A stretch of DNA of 63,575 nt from Solirubrobacter deserti. GTDB lineage: Bacteria; Actinomycetota; Thermoleophilia; Solirubrobacterales; Solirubrobacteraceae. Position 1 is the stretch's first letter. The number at the start of each line of letters is the position of its first letter. This document shows positions 41,927 to 50,340 of the stretch, piece after piece. The notes beneath the pieces were generated by a model. The model was not told where the DNA came from. It searched no databases and saw only the letters and a program-made list of their open reading frames with translations. Where the stretch lies: positions 1 to 63,575 of the forward strand of contig NZ_JAPCID010000025.1 in the NCBI RefSeq assembly GCF_027587175.1, read 5' to 3'. The position numbers were made by a program, and so were the translations under genes.

Positions 41927-42299
41927 GCGGCTGGCCAGCCTCGACCGTGACGGAGCAGTGCTGTTCTCACGCGCCCGGACTGGGCGCGCGATCTGGGATT
42001 GGCGCAATTTTGTTCCTCGATGAGGCGCATGTGCACGCGCGGCATACGGACCTTTGCTCGGCCCGGGGACACCCTGCGGGCGGCAGGCTACACAGTTCTG
42101 AGCGCTAGACGAACGCCGATTGGTCTCGCAGCGAACAAACTAGACGCGCGTCGGACGTTGCGCGCGCTCGTGCTCAAGGTCTCCGTGGATGCCGTTGACC
42201 CAGGTAGTCGTAGTTCGCCTCAGTGAAAGGCTTCGCGAGCCGCTTGCGTGATGGGCGGCCGTTGATGGATGGTCCTGTCCGGCGATCGCTTGACTCACC

Positions 42300-42469
42300 T
42301 CTAGTCCCTGCCGTTCCGGCTCGTCCGGGTTGGCTTGATAACGATGTGTCAGCGCTCGCCGGTTCAGGACGCTCGAGCGTGGCTTGATAGGAACGTGGCA
42401 GCGCGCCCCGACTGAGGTCTGTCCGCTCGAGGTCCGCTTCGTCTGAGGTCTATCGAAGGGACGTCTTGG
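42300..42469 (+). ncRNA. Candidate bridge-RNA region of IS110
   Basis: IS110-group elements are known to encode a structured bridge RNA in the non-coding DNA upstream of the transposase. Here that region shows two direct repeats expected of paired recognition loops. A 25-nt unit beginning TGGCTTGATA and ending CAGCGC occurs at 42331-42355 and 42380-42404, with a changed middle. CTGAGGTCT also occurs at 42412-42420 and 42443-42451. Repeats are seen directly; the RNA itself is inferred from the family. Confidence 0.5.
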
Positions 42470-43525
42470 ATGATCGTGATCGGCATCGACCCGCACAAGG
42501 CCACGCACACCGCGGTGGCGATCGATGGGTCGTCCGCCCGCCCGCGCGGCGAGCGGACCGCACGGGCGCGCCAGGACGGCTTCGGCGAGCTAATGGCCTG
42601 GGCGCGAGCGCTCGCCGATGAGCGCGTGTGGGCGCTGGAGGACTGCCGGCACGTCTCGGGCAGCCTCGAGCGCTTCTTGCTTGCGCACGGCGAGACCGTG
42701 ATCCGCATCTCGCCGCAGCTCATGGGCGACGCGCGCCGTGGCCAGGCCCGCGAGCGCGGCAAGTCTGACCCGATCGACGCACTGGCCGTCGCGCGTGTAG
42801 CGGTACGCGACGGGATGGACTCGTTCCCGCACGCCCAGCTGGCCGGCCGCGAGCTCGAGATCCGTCTGCTGCACGACCACCGCGCGCGCCTGGTCGCCGA
42901 TCGCACCGCGCTCACCAACGATCTGCGCTGGCACGTGTTCGACCTCTGGCCCGACTACGAGATCGCGCCCCGCACCTTGAGCCTGCTCGTCCATCAACAA
43001 CGACTCGCCCGGCGCCTGCAGGCAGCGGAACCGACCGCACGAGTGCGCGTCGCACGCGACGAACTACGCCGCGTCCGCGAACTCACGCGCGCGATCAGCG
43101 AGCTCGGACGCGAGCTGGCCAAACTGGTCGCCACCGTCGCGCCCGCCCTGGCAGGCGACCGCGGCAGCGGACCGATCCTCACCGCCGCCTTCGTCGGCGA
43201 GATCGCCGGCATCACCCGCTTCGCGACCGCCGCCAAGCTCGCGCGGGCCGCCGGCGCCGCGCCCGTACCCGTCTGGTCAGGGCGAAGCGACGGTCGCCTC
43301 CGTCTGGACCGCGGCGGCAACCGACGCCTCAACCACGCGCTGCACCTCTACGCACTCAGCCGCATCCGCTTCGACCCCGCCACCGCCGCCTACATCGCCA
43401 GACAACGTGCCCACGGCAAGACCCAACGAGAAGCCGTCCGCCTCCTCAAGCGACACCTCGTCAACCGCGTCTGGCGGCTCCTTCAAGCCGACGCACCACC
43501 CGCCCCAGCCGCCGTGAACTGCTGA
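42470..43525 (+). CDS. IS110-family transposase
   Basis: The 351-residue protein has the N-terminal DEDD RuvC-like domain (IGIDPHKATHTAVAID with D7, WALEDCRHVSGSLERFL, GKSDPIDALAVARVAV) and the C-terminal Tnp_20 domain (GSGPILTAAFVGEIAGITRFATAAKLARAAGAAPVPVWSG), whose Ser is the expected nucleophile. Length is typical and no stop or shift interrupts it. It carries out RNA-guided recombination in this family. It lies between a secreted propeller gene and the element's backbone operon. Confidence 0.93.
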   Translation: MIVIGIDPHKATHTAVAIDGSSARPRGERTARARQDGFGELMAWARALADERVWALEDCRHVSGSLERFLLAHGETVIRISPQLMGDARRGQARERGKSDPIDALAVARVAVRDGMDSFPHAQLAGRELEIRLLHDHRARLVADRTALTNDLRWHVFDLWPDYEIAPRTLSLLVHQQRLARRLQAAEPTARVRVARDELRRVRELTRAISELGRELAKLVATVAPALAGDRGSGPILTAAFVGEIAGITRFATAAKLARAAGAAPVPVWSGRSDGRLRLDRGGNRRLNHALHLYALSRIRFDPATAAYIARQRAHGKTQREAVRLLKRHLVNRVWRLLQADAPPAPAAVNC

Positions 43526-43716
43526 TCCCTTGACATAGGAGCCTCGTTATCGCACGCACCGCCGGCCCGAGCGAGCACGGCTTGCAGGATCTCAGCGGCA
43601 GGCTCGTGGTGACCGGCGACATGCTGCCGCGTCTGCATAGCTGCGCACGCGCGCAGGTGAGCAACGGACGTTGAGATGGGCACGCCCTGCCGCAACGCGT
43701 GCGAACATGCGTTCGC

Positions 43717-44100
43717 ATGACGAGCGACGGATCGCCTTACACCCGGCTGCAGCGCGCCATTCGCAGCGGGAACTTGCCGCTGATTCATGCGACGGCGGCG
43801 GAGCTGGGTTGGGTGCCGTTGCGCGACGCGCTGGCGATCTTGTTGGTGATCGACGCCAAGGACGAGGAGCGTTTTGAGGCCGCGGCGGTGCGCTGGGCGG
43901 GGCGGCTCGCGTTGGAGGCGAGAGAGCTGCGACTTGATGAGCTCCGCGGCGCGGTGCAATCGCTGGACGCGCTGCCGGACGAGAACGCCCAGCGCTCGCT
44001 GCTGATGCTAGCCGAGCGCGCGCAGCGTCCGTTTGGCGCCGGCGGGCCGGCCACGGCGACGCGCCGGTCACAGCAGGGGCGACGGCGCGGCCTGGGTTGA
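43717..44100 (+). CDS. Conserved-looking hypothetical protein of the element
   Basis: The 127-residue protein starts at ATG 43717 (MTSDGSPYTRLQRAIRSGNLPLIHATAAELGWVPLRDALAILLVI). It is helical and basic at the end, without membrane segments. The N-terminal 'LQRAI..GNLPLIHATAAEL' run suggests a small helical repeat or DNA-binding-type protein, and I recall similar frames in actinobacterial mobile elements. It is convergent with the backbone operon that ends at 44106. Function unknown. Confidence 0.65.
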   Translation: MTSDGSPYTRLQRAIRSGNLPLIHATAAELGWVPLRDALAILLVIDAKDEERFEAAAVRWAGRLALEARELRLDELRGAVQSLDALPDENAQRSLLMLAERAQRPFGAGGPATATRRSQQGRRRGLG

Positions 44101-44105
44101 CGCGG

Positions 44106-44471
44106 CTACGGCGCGCGGCGCGCGCGGCTTTCGCATCCGCGGCGGCGTTGCGCAAGTAGCTCGCGTTCGGGGACGCCGAGCCACCGGCTGAGTTCGCCGA
44201 GGTCCCAGGCGTTGGGCCCGCGTTCGGTGATCTCGCTCGGAATCAGGCTCGAGCGCGCGAACGCCCTGGCGTCCGCTTCCAGATAGGGGCCGGGGAGCCT
44301 GCGGTTGAGGATGGCGCCGGCGTACACGCACATCGCGAGCACGAACGGCAGGTCGGGCGTGCCGCAGTCCGGGGTGTCGAGCAGGAAAACGCGGCGCCGG
44401 GTGCACAGCGCGCGCGGCCGGTGCCGGTAGGTGACCATGAGGATGCCCATGTGGTTTGTAGGCGCCGTCAC
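44106..44471 (-). CDS. Hypothetical protein, last gene of the parB-sigma operon
   Basis: The 121-residue protein has a hydrophobic middle (DLPFVLAMCVYAGAILNRRLPGPYLE) followed by EARAFARSSLIPSEITERGPNAWDLGELSRWLGVPERELLAQRR, which looks like a ZF-less ImmA-type or HTH-like tail (helix, turn, LGVP). It overlaps the sigma-factor stop by four bases, so it is translated with it. I do not recognise a family; a partner or regulator of the sigma factor is a possibility. Confidence 0.62.
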   Translation of the reverse strand: MTAPTNHMGILMVTYRHRPRALCTRRRVFLLDTPDCGTPDLPFVLAMCVYAGAILNRRLPGPYLEADARAFARSSLIPSEITERGPNAWDLGELSRWLGVPERELLAQRRRGCESRARRAP

Positions 44472-45013
44472 GAGAAATTTGCCCCCTCGGCGCGGCGCAG
44501 TTGCGCGCGGCCTTCGGAGAGACGGCGGTTCACAGCGGTGTAGGAGCTGGCGTTCAGGGCGGCGATCTCGTGGTAGCCGTAGCCGAGCGCCTGCAACCCG
44601 AGGGCTTGACGCTGTGGCGGCTTGAGCGCGTCGAGGCTCTTGACGCGCTCGCGATGCAACTCGGCGGCGAGCGCCTGGTGGAGCGGGTCACCGTCGAGAC
44701 CGGCCGGGTCGGGCAGTTCGTGCTCGAGCTCGCGGTCGGGCCAGAACAAGCCGGCGGGACGCTCGCGATCCTCGCGGGCCATCCGCCAGGCCTCGTGCAG
44801 CGCGACCGTCGACAGCCACGCGAACCCGCGTCGATCGAGCGCGACGTCGTCGCGGCGGACCAGTTGCATCCAGGCGTAGGCGCAGGCGTCGTCGACGACG
44901 ACGTTCCCGGACCCGGGCATCAGGTAGCCGATGCGACGCTCCAGGCGGCGGTGGTTGGCCGAGAAGAAGTCGGCGATCTCCGCCCGCCGCCCGCGGCTCA
45001 CGGCGGGGCTCAT
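44468..45013 (-). CDS. RNA polymerase sigma factor, ECF-like
   Basis: The 181-residue protein has a sigma region 2 (FFSANHRRLERRIGYLM, DDACAYAWMQLVRRDDVALDRRGFAWLSTVALHEAWRMAR) and region 4 (LDALKPPQRQALGLQALGYGYHEIAALNASSYTAVNRRLSEGRAQLR). It resembles ECF sigma factors and controls a set of promoters in the host or on the element. It overlaps both neighbours by four bases in a long operon that begins with parB. A sigma factor within a transfer-element operon suggests the element directs its own promoters. No anti-sigma gene is obvious. Confidence 0.85.
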   Translation of the reverse strand: MSPAVSRGRRAEIADFFSANHRRLERRIGYLMPGSGNVVVDDACAYAWMQLVRRDDVALDRRGFAWLSTVALHEAWRMAREDRERPAGLFWPDRELEHELPDPAGLDGDPLHQALAAELHRERVKSLDALKPPQRQALGLQALGYGYHEIAALNASSYTAVNRRLSEGRAQLRRAEGANFS

Positions 45014-45276
45014 CGGTCGCCCCCGAGCCAGTCGGGCAGCAGAATGGCGGGTTGGCCGCGGTCAACCGCGTCGCGCACGTAGGCGCTGACGAGACCTTGC
45101 ATGGCGGCGCGGCTTTCGATGTGGCGCTCGACGAGGTACACGCGGCCGCTGGTGTCGCTGTCGGGGATGTCGCTGATCGCGACGCGCCCGTTGATGCGCT
45201 GGGCGCACAGGACACGGGTGGTGCCGTTGGGGAGCTGGTAGCGCGCGAGCTCGTGGCGGTCGCCGGCGACGCTCAT
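45010..45276 (-). CDS. Small hypothetical protein of the element operon
   Basis: The 88-residue protein has a beta-rich start (ELARYQLPNGTTRVLCAQRINGRVAISDIPD) and a helical end (VERHIESRAAMQGLVSAYVRDAVDRGQPAILLPDWLGG). No family is recognised. It overlaps the sigma gene and the DUF3072 gene by four bases each, so it is certainly co-translated and probably real. It may be a partner protein of transfer or replication. Confidence 0.66.
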   Translation of the reverse strand: MSVAGDRHELARYQLPNGTTRVLCAQRINGRVAISDIPDSDTSGRVYLVERHIESRAAMQGLVSAYVRDAVDRGQPAILLPDWLGGDR

Positions 45277-45596
45277 GACCGGGCCTCACGGTCTGCGTCG
45301 GTGGTGTGGGCCCAGTGAGCGTCGGCGCCGTAGCCGCAGATCTCGTCGTTGCGGATGGCGACGGCGTCTTCGGGGAGGCCGAGCTCGCGGGCACGCTCGA
45401 GGTCGGCGCGGTAGTCGCTCAGGTCAGGGTCGCGCGTCGCGCTGAGCATCCGCTTGATCTCGCGGCTCGCCTGCGCCTTGGTGGCGGGGTAGGCGAAGGT
45501 CTGCGCGCTGGTTTGCGCGAGGCGCCGCAGCAGACCCAGTTGCTTGGGGGTCGGGGCGTCCGCTGCGGGGCGGTTGGTGGGTTGGGGGCTGGGCAT
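45273..45596 (-). CDS. DUF3072-like protein
   Basis: The 107-residue protein starts at ATG 45596 (MPSPQPTNRPAADAPTPKQLGLLRRLAQTSAQTFAYPATKAQASREIKRM). The TPKQLxLLRRLA... ATKAQASREI segment matches the DUF3072 pattern, found in actinobacterial mobile elements and phages. The rest is charged and helical (DYRADLERARELGLPEDAVAIRNDEI). The role is unknown; single-stranded DNA or repair-related partners are sometimes seen near it. An upstream start at 45761 is rejected because it adds an unlikely Cys/His-rich tail. Confidence 0.72.
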   Translation of the reverse strand: MPSPQPTNRPAADAPTPKQLGLLRRLAQTSAQTFAYPATKAQASREIKRMLSATRDPDLSDYRADLERARELGLPEDAVAIRNDEICGYGADAHWAHTTDADREARS

Positions 45597-45788
45597 GCGG
45601 TGCCCAAAGCCGCGGAGGGTGCGAACGCACGCGCCACCTGCGCGCGCGAACCCGTGAGTCGCGTTCCCGTCAGGGCGCAGGTGGTGCGGCGGATTGCACC
45701 CGCAGTGGCAGCATCCGCGCAGCCCAGTCCTCTGCCCCCCCAACCGCTGGTGGCGCTGCACGCCTCGACCGCTTGTGCGGCCCGGCGC

Positions 45789-46697
45789 CTAGGCGGCGGC
45801 CGGTTCCTCGACCAGGTCGAGCGCGTCTTCGAGCCGGCGCGCGAGCCGGTCGATCAGGTCGGCGATCCGGTCAAACGCGTCATCCGGGGTGTGCTCGCTC
45901 CAGACCGCGAGATACGGGACCGAGTTGTCGGCGGTGTTCAGGCCGAGAAAACTGCAGACGGTGAAGGCGACCGATTCGGCGACCAGCTCCTCGGTGGCGT
46001 AGTCCAACGTCGGGTCGTCGGGCTGGTGGTCGAGCCGGACGAGCGCGTGCGCGAGCTCGTGCGCCAGGGCGGCGGCTTGCTGGTTGACCGAAACGGCCGG
46101 GTTGATCGCGATCCGCCGCTCGGCCGGATGGAAGTAGCCGTCGCAGCCTTCGCGCATCGCCTCGCGTTCGACCGTGACGCCGATGCCAGCGGCGAAGGTT
46201 TCCAGCTCGGGAATCGCCCACGCGAGCGTGTCGCCCTCGATCGGGGCGATCGGCGGGTCCAGCGGCGCCGGCATCGCCGGCGCCGGGAGCGGTTGAACTT
46301 GGGCGCGGTCGAAGACCGGCTCCAGCCGGTAGAACGCGCGCGGCTTCTCGGTCGCGGTTGCGCCGGCGTCCCGCCACGCCTGCAGGCGCTTCTTGGACGG
46401 CTCGCAGCGCGCCCACACGCGAATGCGGGCGTGTTCGCCTTTGCGCACGCAGTACCCGAGCGCCAGCCACGCGCGAAACCCCGCGACCCGGGTCGCGTCG
46501 GGGTCCTGGAATGCGATCAGCAGCTGGTTGCCCAGGCTGTAGCGGCGCAGGCCCGTGCGGGCGCGCACGCGCAGCCACGCTTGCCAGCCGGCGCTGGTGC
46601 GCAGCTGCGCAACCGCGCGGACGCTCAGCTCACGGTCGCGGGCACGGCGCTCGGCACGCTCGGCTTCGCTCAGGCGGGGGCTCGTGGATCGAGACAT
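45789..46697 (-). CDS. ardC: ArdC-type antirestriction/metallopeptidase protein
   Basis: The 302-residue protein has an N-terminal ArdC single-stranded-DNA-binding domain (SAGWQAWLRVRARTGLRRYSLGNQLLIAFQDPDATRVAGFRAWLALGYCVRKGEHA). A zincin-like peptidase domain follows, with HELAHALVRLDHQ (HExxH, near residue 215) and a later Glu in ATEELVAESVAF. ArdC proteins protect incoming conjugative DNA from restriction by coating or modifying host defence. A GGAGG lies upstream of ATG 46697. It sits between parB and DUF3072 in the backbone operon. Confidence 0.88.
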   Translation of the reverse strand: MSRSTSPRLSEAERAERRARDRELSVRAVAQLRTSAGWQAWLRVRARTGLRRYSLGNQLLIAFQDPDATRVAGFRAWLALGYCVRKGEHARIRVWARCEPSKKRLQAWRDAGATATEKPRAFYRLEPVFDRAQVQPLPAPAMPAPLDPPIAPIEGDTLAWAIPELETFAAGIGVTVEREAMREGCDGYFHPAERRIAINPAVSVNQQAAALAHELAHALVRLDHQPDDPTLDYATEELVAESVAFTVCSFLGLNTADNSVPYLAVWSEHTPDDAFDRIADLIDRLARRLEDALDLVEEPAAA

Positions 46698-46743
46698 CGA
46701 GCAGCAACCTCCAGAGGAGGAACGAGAGAAGGGAAGAGGAGCA

Positions 46744-46771
46744 CCGCGCAGGCGCAGAGGCGCCCGCGCGG
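46744..46771 (-). terminator. Hairpin between parB and ardC
   Basis: An 11-bp stem with one mismatch (CCGCGC and GGCGC paired to GCGCC and GCGCGG) and a 4-nt AGAG loop lies 13 bp beyond the parB stop. A pyrimidine-rich stretch follows on the minus strand. It may partly terminate or process the transcript before ardC. Confidence 0.4.
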
Positions 46772-46784
46772 CTGAGTGGGGTGG

Positions 46785-48584
46785 TTAGGCGGCAGCCGAC
46801 TCGCCCGCGGCGGGCCCGGTGTCGGGCTCGACCTCGGCGACGTCGTCGGGCTCGTTCTCCTCGGCGCTGTCGTCGGCCTCGTGGTCCGTCATCTCGTCGG
46901 TCTCGACCGCGGGCGCGGCCGCACCGGACGCGGCGGCAGCGGCGGCGCGGTGAGCCTGCTCTGCTTCGGCGTAGGTGGCGTGGGCGCGGTTGACGGCCTG
47001 CTCGAGCCGCTCAAGCGAGGCGGGCAGATGCGGCCCGCAGAGCTTGCCGAGCGCCTTGGCGGCGGTGTCCGTGCGCGAGCCGAAACGCGTCGCCGGCATG
47101 CGCTGCGCGGTCGGGAGGACCAGTCGGCTGGCGTAGTGCTCGGCCGCGATCACGACGAGCGCGCGGCCGTAGAGCTCGCCGGCGGTCTTGGCGCCGTCCA
47201 GGTAGCGCCACAGCCACTTGACCGGGGCTTCGGGGTTGCGCGAGTCGCCGTAGTCGATACGGAGGCGGCCGGGGGAGCCGTCTTTGCGGGTCTTGGTGAC
47301 GTCGGTGCGGAACTCGCCGATCACCAGCCGGATGCCGTTGGCGGCCAGGCGCTGCACGCGCTCGCCGGTCTGCGTGTACGGCGAAGCGTCGAAGTCCGGG
47401 CCGAGCAGGGCGTAGACGAAGAACCGCGCGACGCGCATGTCGGCGGGGTCGACGACCGAGAGCCCGTCCAGCAGGCCCTGGCCGAGGTCAAGGTTGGCGC
47501 CGTGCGCTTGGTCGGCGAGCTCGCGCAGGGCGCTGTCGCGCTCGCGCGCCGCGGCGGCCAGCGGGTCGTCGGCTTGCTGGGCGAGGCGCTCGGTCCGCGA
47601 TTGTGCCTTCTCGGCGGCGGCCGCGGCGACGCGCGCCTCGAGTTCTGCGACGGCGCGTTTGATCGCCGTCTTGGTGAGTTCGCGGTACAGGCCGCGGTCG
47701 ACGATCACGGGGCGGCTGCGCTCGAACTCGACCAGCACGCCGGCGGCGCGGGCCTGGTCGACGTCCTCGTCGCTGAAGCGCACCTCCGGCGTGCCCCAGG
47801 CGTGACGGTCAAGCTGCTTGTAGAGCACGCAGGCCTGCTGGTAGAGCGCGTCGGTCTTCTTGCCCAGCCGCAGCTCGGCGATGGTGTCGGCGCGGATCGC
47901 GTTCAGGTGCGCGGCGAACACCTTCGTGTCGCCGTGGCGCAGGGCCGAGTCCAGAACCCAGCCGGGCTCGCGGGCCAGCCGCTCGGCCGCCCACCCGTTG
48001 CCGTCAGCCAGATAGGCCAAGACCGCGTCCAGCAACGGGGCACTGACCTGCCCGATGGCCAGCAGCTGATCGACCGCCGACAGCGCGATCGCGCCCTCGC
48101 CGACCATCGCCTGCGCGGCATCGGGCAGATGCAGCAGCTTCACGCGCGCGGCCACGCGCCGCGGGCTCCAGCCGAGCGCCTGGGCGGCGCCGTCCTCGGA
48201 GAGGCCGCGGGCGAGCATCGCCTGCACGGCGCGGGCTTCCTCGCGCGGGTCCAGGGCCTTGCGCGCGATGTTCTCCACCGCCCGATCGGCGTCCTCGCTC
48301 TCGCCGTCGCGGACCACCACCTCCACCTCGGCCAAGCCCAGCTGGGTCGCGGCGGCGTGGCGATGGAAACCGGCCACCAGGTCGAAGTCCTCCGGGTGCT
48401 CGCCGTCGGCGCTGGGGCAGACGACCAGCGGGACCAGCAGGCCCTGCAGCGCGATCGAGGCGGCCAGTGCGTCGACGTGCGCGGGGTCCAGCGCGCGGAC
48501 ATTCTCGGCCACGCGGATGCGGTCCAGCGAGATGCGCAGCTGCGCAGACACGCGAGTGCTCAACTCAGGTGCGGGTGAAGCCAT
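46785..48584 (-). CDS. parB: ParB/RepB-like partition protein with long C-terminal region
   Basis: The 599-residue protein starts with a ParB N-terminal nuclease-like domain (IRVAENVRALDPAHVDALAASIALQGLLVPLVVCP, then DFDLVAGFHRHAAATQLG). A ParB HTH (ARGLSEDGAAQALGWSPRRVAARVKLLHLP near residues 120-150) follows. After that comes about 400 residues of charged helical sequence ending in an acidic tail (DEMTDHEADDSAEENEPDDVAE). Such long ParB-like proteins occur on actinobacterial plasmids and ICEs. No ParA is in view. The leader contains an exceptional hairpin (48620-48734). Confidence 0.85.
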   Translation of the reverse strand: MASPAPELSTRVSAQLRISLDRIRVAENVRALDPAHVDALAASIALQGLLVPLVVCPSADGEHPEDFDLVAGFHRHAAATQLGLAEVEVVVRDGESEDADRAVENIARKALDPREEARAVQAMLARGLSEDGAAQALGWSPRRVAARVKLLHLPDAAQAMVGEGAIALSAVDQLLAIGQVSAPLLDAVLAYLADGNGWAAERLAREPGWVLDSALRHGDTKVFAAHLNAIRADTIAELRLGKKTDALYQQACVLYKQLDRHAWGTPEVRFSDEDVDQARAAGVLVEFERSRPVIVDRGLYRELTKTAIKRAVAELEARVAAAAAEKAQSRTERLAQQADDPLAAAARERDSALRELADQAHGANLDLGQGLLDGLSVVDPADMRVARFFVYALLGPDFDASPYTQTGERVQRLAANGIRLVIGEFRTDVTKTRKDGSPGRLRIDYGDSRNPEAPVKWLWRYLDGAKTAGELYGRALVVIAAEHYASRLVLPTAQRMPATRFGSRTDTAAKALGKLCGPHLPASLERLEQAVNRAHATYAEAEQAHRAAAAAASGAAAPAVETDEMTDHEADDSAEENEPDDVAEVEPDTGPAAGESAAA

Positions 48585-48619
48585 GACGGGGTTCTCCGTC
48601 CCTTCCTCTCAGGGCCCGC

Positions 48620-48734
48620 GCCGGGCGGCGGGCCGATCGCCACCCCTCCGCACACCCGCCCATGCGCTTTGAGCCCGGCACGCCAGCTCACGGCGGGTGT
48701 GCAACCGTGAGGGGTGGTCGGCCCACCGCCCGGC
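48620..48734. repeat. Large nested imperfect hairpin in the parB leader
   Basis: Four arms nest around a 31-nt loop (48661-48691). An 11-bp perfect arm GCACACCCGCC/GGCGGGTGTGC (48650-48660 with 48692-48702) is innermost. A 9-bp arm CCACCCCTC/GAGGGGTGG (48640-48648 with 48709-48717) follows. A 7-bp arm GGGCCGA/TCGGCCC (48630-48636 with 48718-48724) is next. The outer 9-bp arm GCCGGGCGG/CCGCCCGGC (48620-48628 with 48726-48734) closes it. That is 36 paired bases separated only by a 1x6 loop, a 3-nt bulge and a single mismatch. It lies 36 bp upstream of parB. It could be an origin (oriT, sso), a partition site or a structured leader RNA. Confidence 0.85.
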
Positions 48735-49065
48735 CTCCCTACGCCGTCGCCTGTCCGCGCTCTACGACACCGCGACTGGTCGTTGCTCGAGCGGCGCCCG
48801 TCAGTTGCGCCGGCTCACGCGGCCGCACCGAGTCGGCGTCGTAAGACCACTTATCGAGCGTCCGTCGCGATGCGCAACGTTCGGACACGCGACTGAGCCC
48901 CGTTCGCGCGGCCGGACGAGCTGCCGCACCGCCCTATTCGGCGGAGATCGAATTGCGCGCTTGTCCACGAAAGGACGCTTTCGATTGCCGTCAAAATAGG
49001 TCGGCCGAGGGCCGCTTTCGTCGAGGGACCGGTACCCACTGCGGTCCGGCCGAAGAATGCCTCCG
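48735..49065. other. Intergenic region beyond the parB hairpin
   Basis: About 330 bp without a gene I can support; frames here have no start signals and shadow-like composition. It lies between the hairpin and the AlbA-type gene, so the parB promoter is probably here. Confidence 0.45.
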
Positions 49066-50340
49066 TCAAGCCGCCGAGTCCCACTCGGGTATGCCTGCGC
49101 TGCGTGCGTACGCATTCATAGCCCGAACAGCGACTGCTTGCACTTCCGTCTCGTCCGAGGGAATGTCGATGTCGGCAGAAATCGAAACCCAGTCGCGCGC
49201 CGAACTCTCGCCTTCCCCGATCAGCCGGAGCGCTGACGGAAGATAGAAAAGATCCACGTGGCACCGCGCGCGTCCCAGGCACTCAGCCCGCTCGAGCAAG
49301 GCCACAGCGGAGCGAATCACGGGTGCAACCAGATCGTTCGCGGCTTCGCGCGTCGTGAATCGCCGCGCACGCCTGGCATCTCTCGGTGCATCTAGTTGAA
49401 GCGACGCCCCAGCTACACCCGCTCCGTCAACGACGACCTGCGCCGTCGAATCAAGCCGCTCGCCAACCCCGTCGGCGTGGCGAGTGTGCTGACCTAGCGG
49501 AACCGCCACGAAGACGCCGGCGGGGTCGGGCGACACCCAGCCACTCCCGAGCCCGCGCAGCCCCGCCAGCGATTCAACGGAGCTCAGGCATGCACCTGAC
49601 GCGTCCGCGCTGGTCGACCATCCGAGAAAGCGCGGCGGAAGTGTGTACGGGGCGACTCGTACGACTATCGCAGCCGCACGAGCAGTCCCCACGGTCATCT
49701 TGCCGTCTTGGGCGACGCTGAAGGCGAACCCCAGCCCTGTCTCCACAAGCGGCAACGGACGAGTCAGCGACAGAAGCTCGTCGACGCGGGTGCTCGCGTC
49801 GCGGCCGCGCGCGGCGAGCGCCATGAGCTGCGCTTGACTTCGGATCTGGTTTGCGGCGTAGACTCGCTGGCTCGCCTCACTGCCGCCGATTCGCGGTGGC
49901 CGAGAAGCGTCAGTGTCTCCAGCCACTTCGCGCACGAAGACGGAGCCGGAACGCAGAAGAACATGCGGCGTGTCCGATGATTCATAGACTCGGACAACTC
50001 CGACGTTTCCGGCCGGATGAGGAATGATCCGCGCTTCAAATGCCGGAAGAGGATCGATCTCTCGCCGAAGCCGGTCGCGAATGCCGTCGACAAGCGTTGG
50101 CGCCGCTTCCATGACCTTCGCCTCGCCAGTGGGTCTCGCGTTCGCAACGCCGATTAGGAGCCACCCGCCCAGCGTGTTTGCGAACGCAGCGACCGCCTTG
50201 GCGAGCTGATAGTTCTCATTACCCCGACCGAGGTCACGCTTGTGCTCAACGAACAGTGTCTCGTCGAGCGTTAGCATGCGATCGAGGTCGGCTACCGCGA
50301 TTTCGGCCAGAGAGCTGCGAGCGAACGAACCGAGCGTCAC
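49066..50340 (-). CDS. AlbA_2 (Schlafen-type) domain protein
   Basis: The 424-residue protein begins with an AlbA_2 domain: LTLDETLFVEHKRDLGRGNENYQLAKAVAAFANTLGGWLLIGVANARP, with the conserved E-x-K-R and AFANTxGGxLLIGV. IIPHPAGNVGVVRVYESSDTPHVLLRSGSVFVREV ends it near residue 150. The remaining 270 residues are an unrecognised mixed alpha/beta region. AlbA_2 proteins bind nucleic acid and some Schlafen members cleave tRNA or rRNA, including in anti-phage systems. It stands alone between parB and the replication genes. It could be a regulator or a defence gene of the element. Confidence 0.8.
   Translation of the reverse strand: MTLGSFARSSLAEIAVADLDRMLTLDETLFVEHKRDLGRGNENYQLAKAVAAFANTLGGWLLIGVANARPTGEAKVMEAAPTLVDGIRDRLRREIDPLPAFEARIIPHPAGNVGVVRVYESSDTPHVLLRSGSVFVREVAGDTDASRPPRIGGSEASQRVYAANQIRSQAQLMALAARGRDASTRVDELLSLTRPLPLVETGLGFAFSVAQDGKMTVGTARAAAIVVRVAPYTLPPRFLGWSTSADASGACLSSVESLAGLRGLGSGWVSPDPAGVFVAVPLGQHTRHADGVGERLDSTAQVVVDGAGVAGASLQLDAPRDARRARRFTTREAANDLVAPVIRSAVALLERAECLGRARCHVDLFYLPSALRLIGEGESSARDWVSISADIDIPSDETEVQAVAVRAMNAYARSAGIPEWDSAA

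Larger units (their letters stand above)
42230..43550 (+). mobile_element. IS110-family insertion sequence, apparently intact
   Basis: The element contains an undisrupted IS110 transposase (42470-43525). A 240-bp non-coding left end and a short right end reading GATCCCTTGACATAGGAGC match my memory of IS110 right ends. IS110 elements lack terminal inverted repeats, so the outer boundaries are approximate. Both the left-end length and the intact coding region suggest recent activity. Confidence 0.7.
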
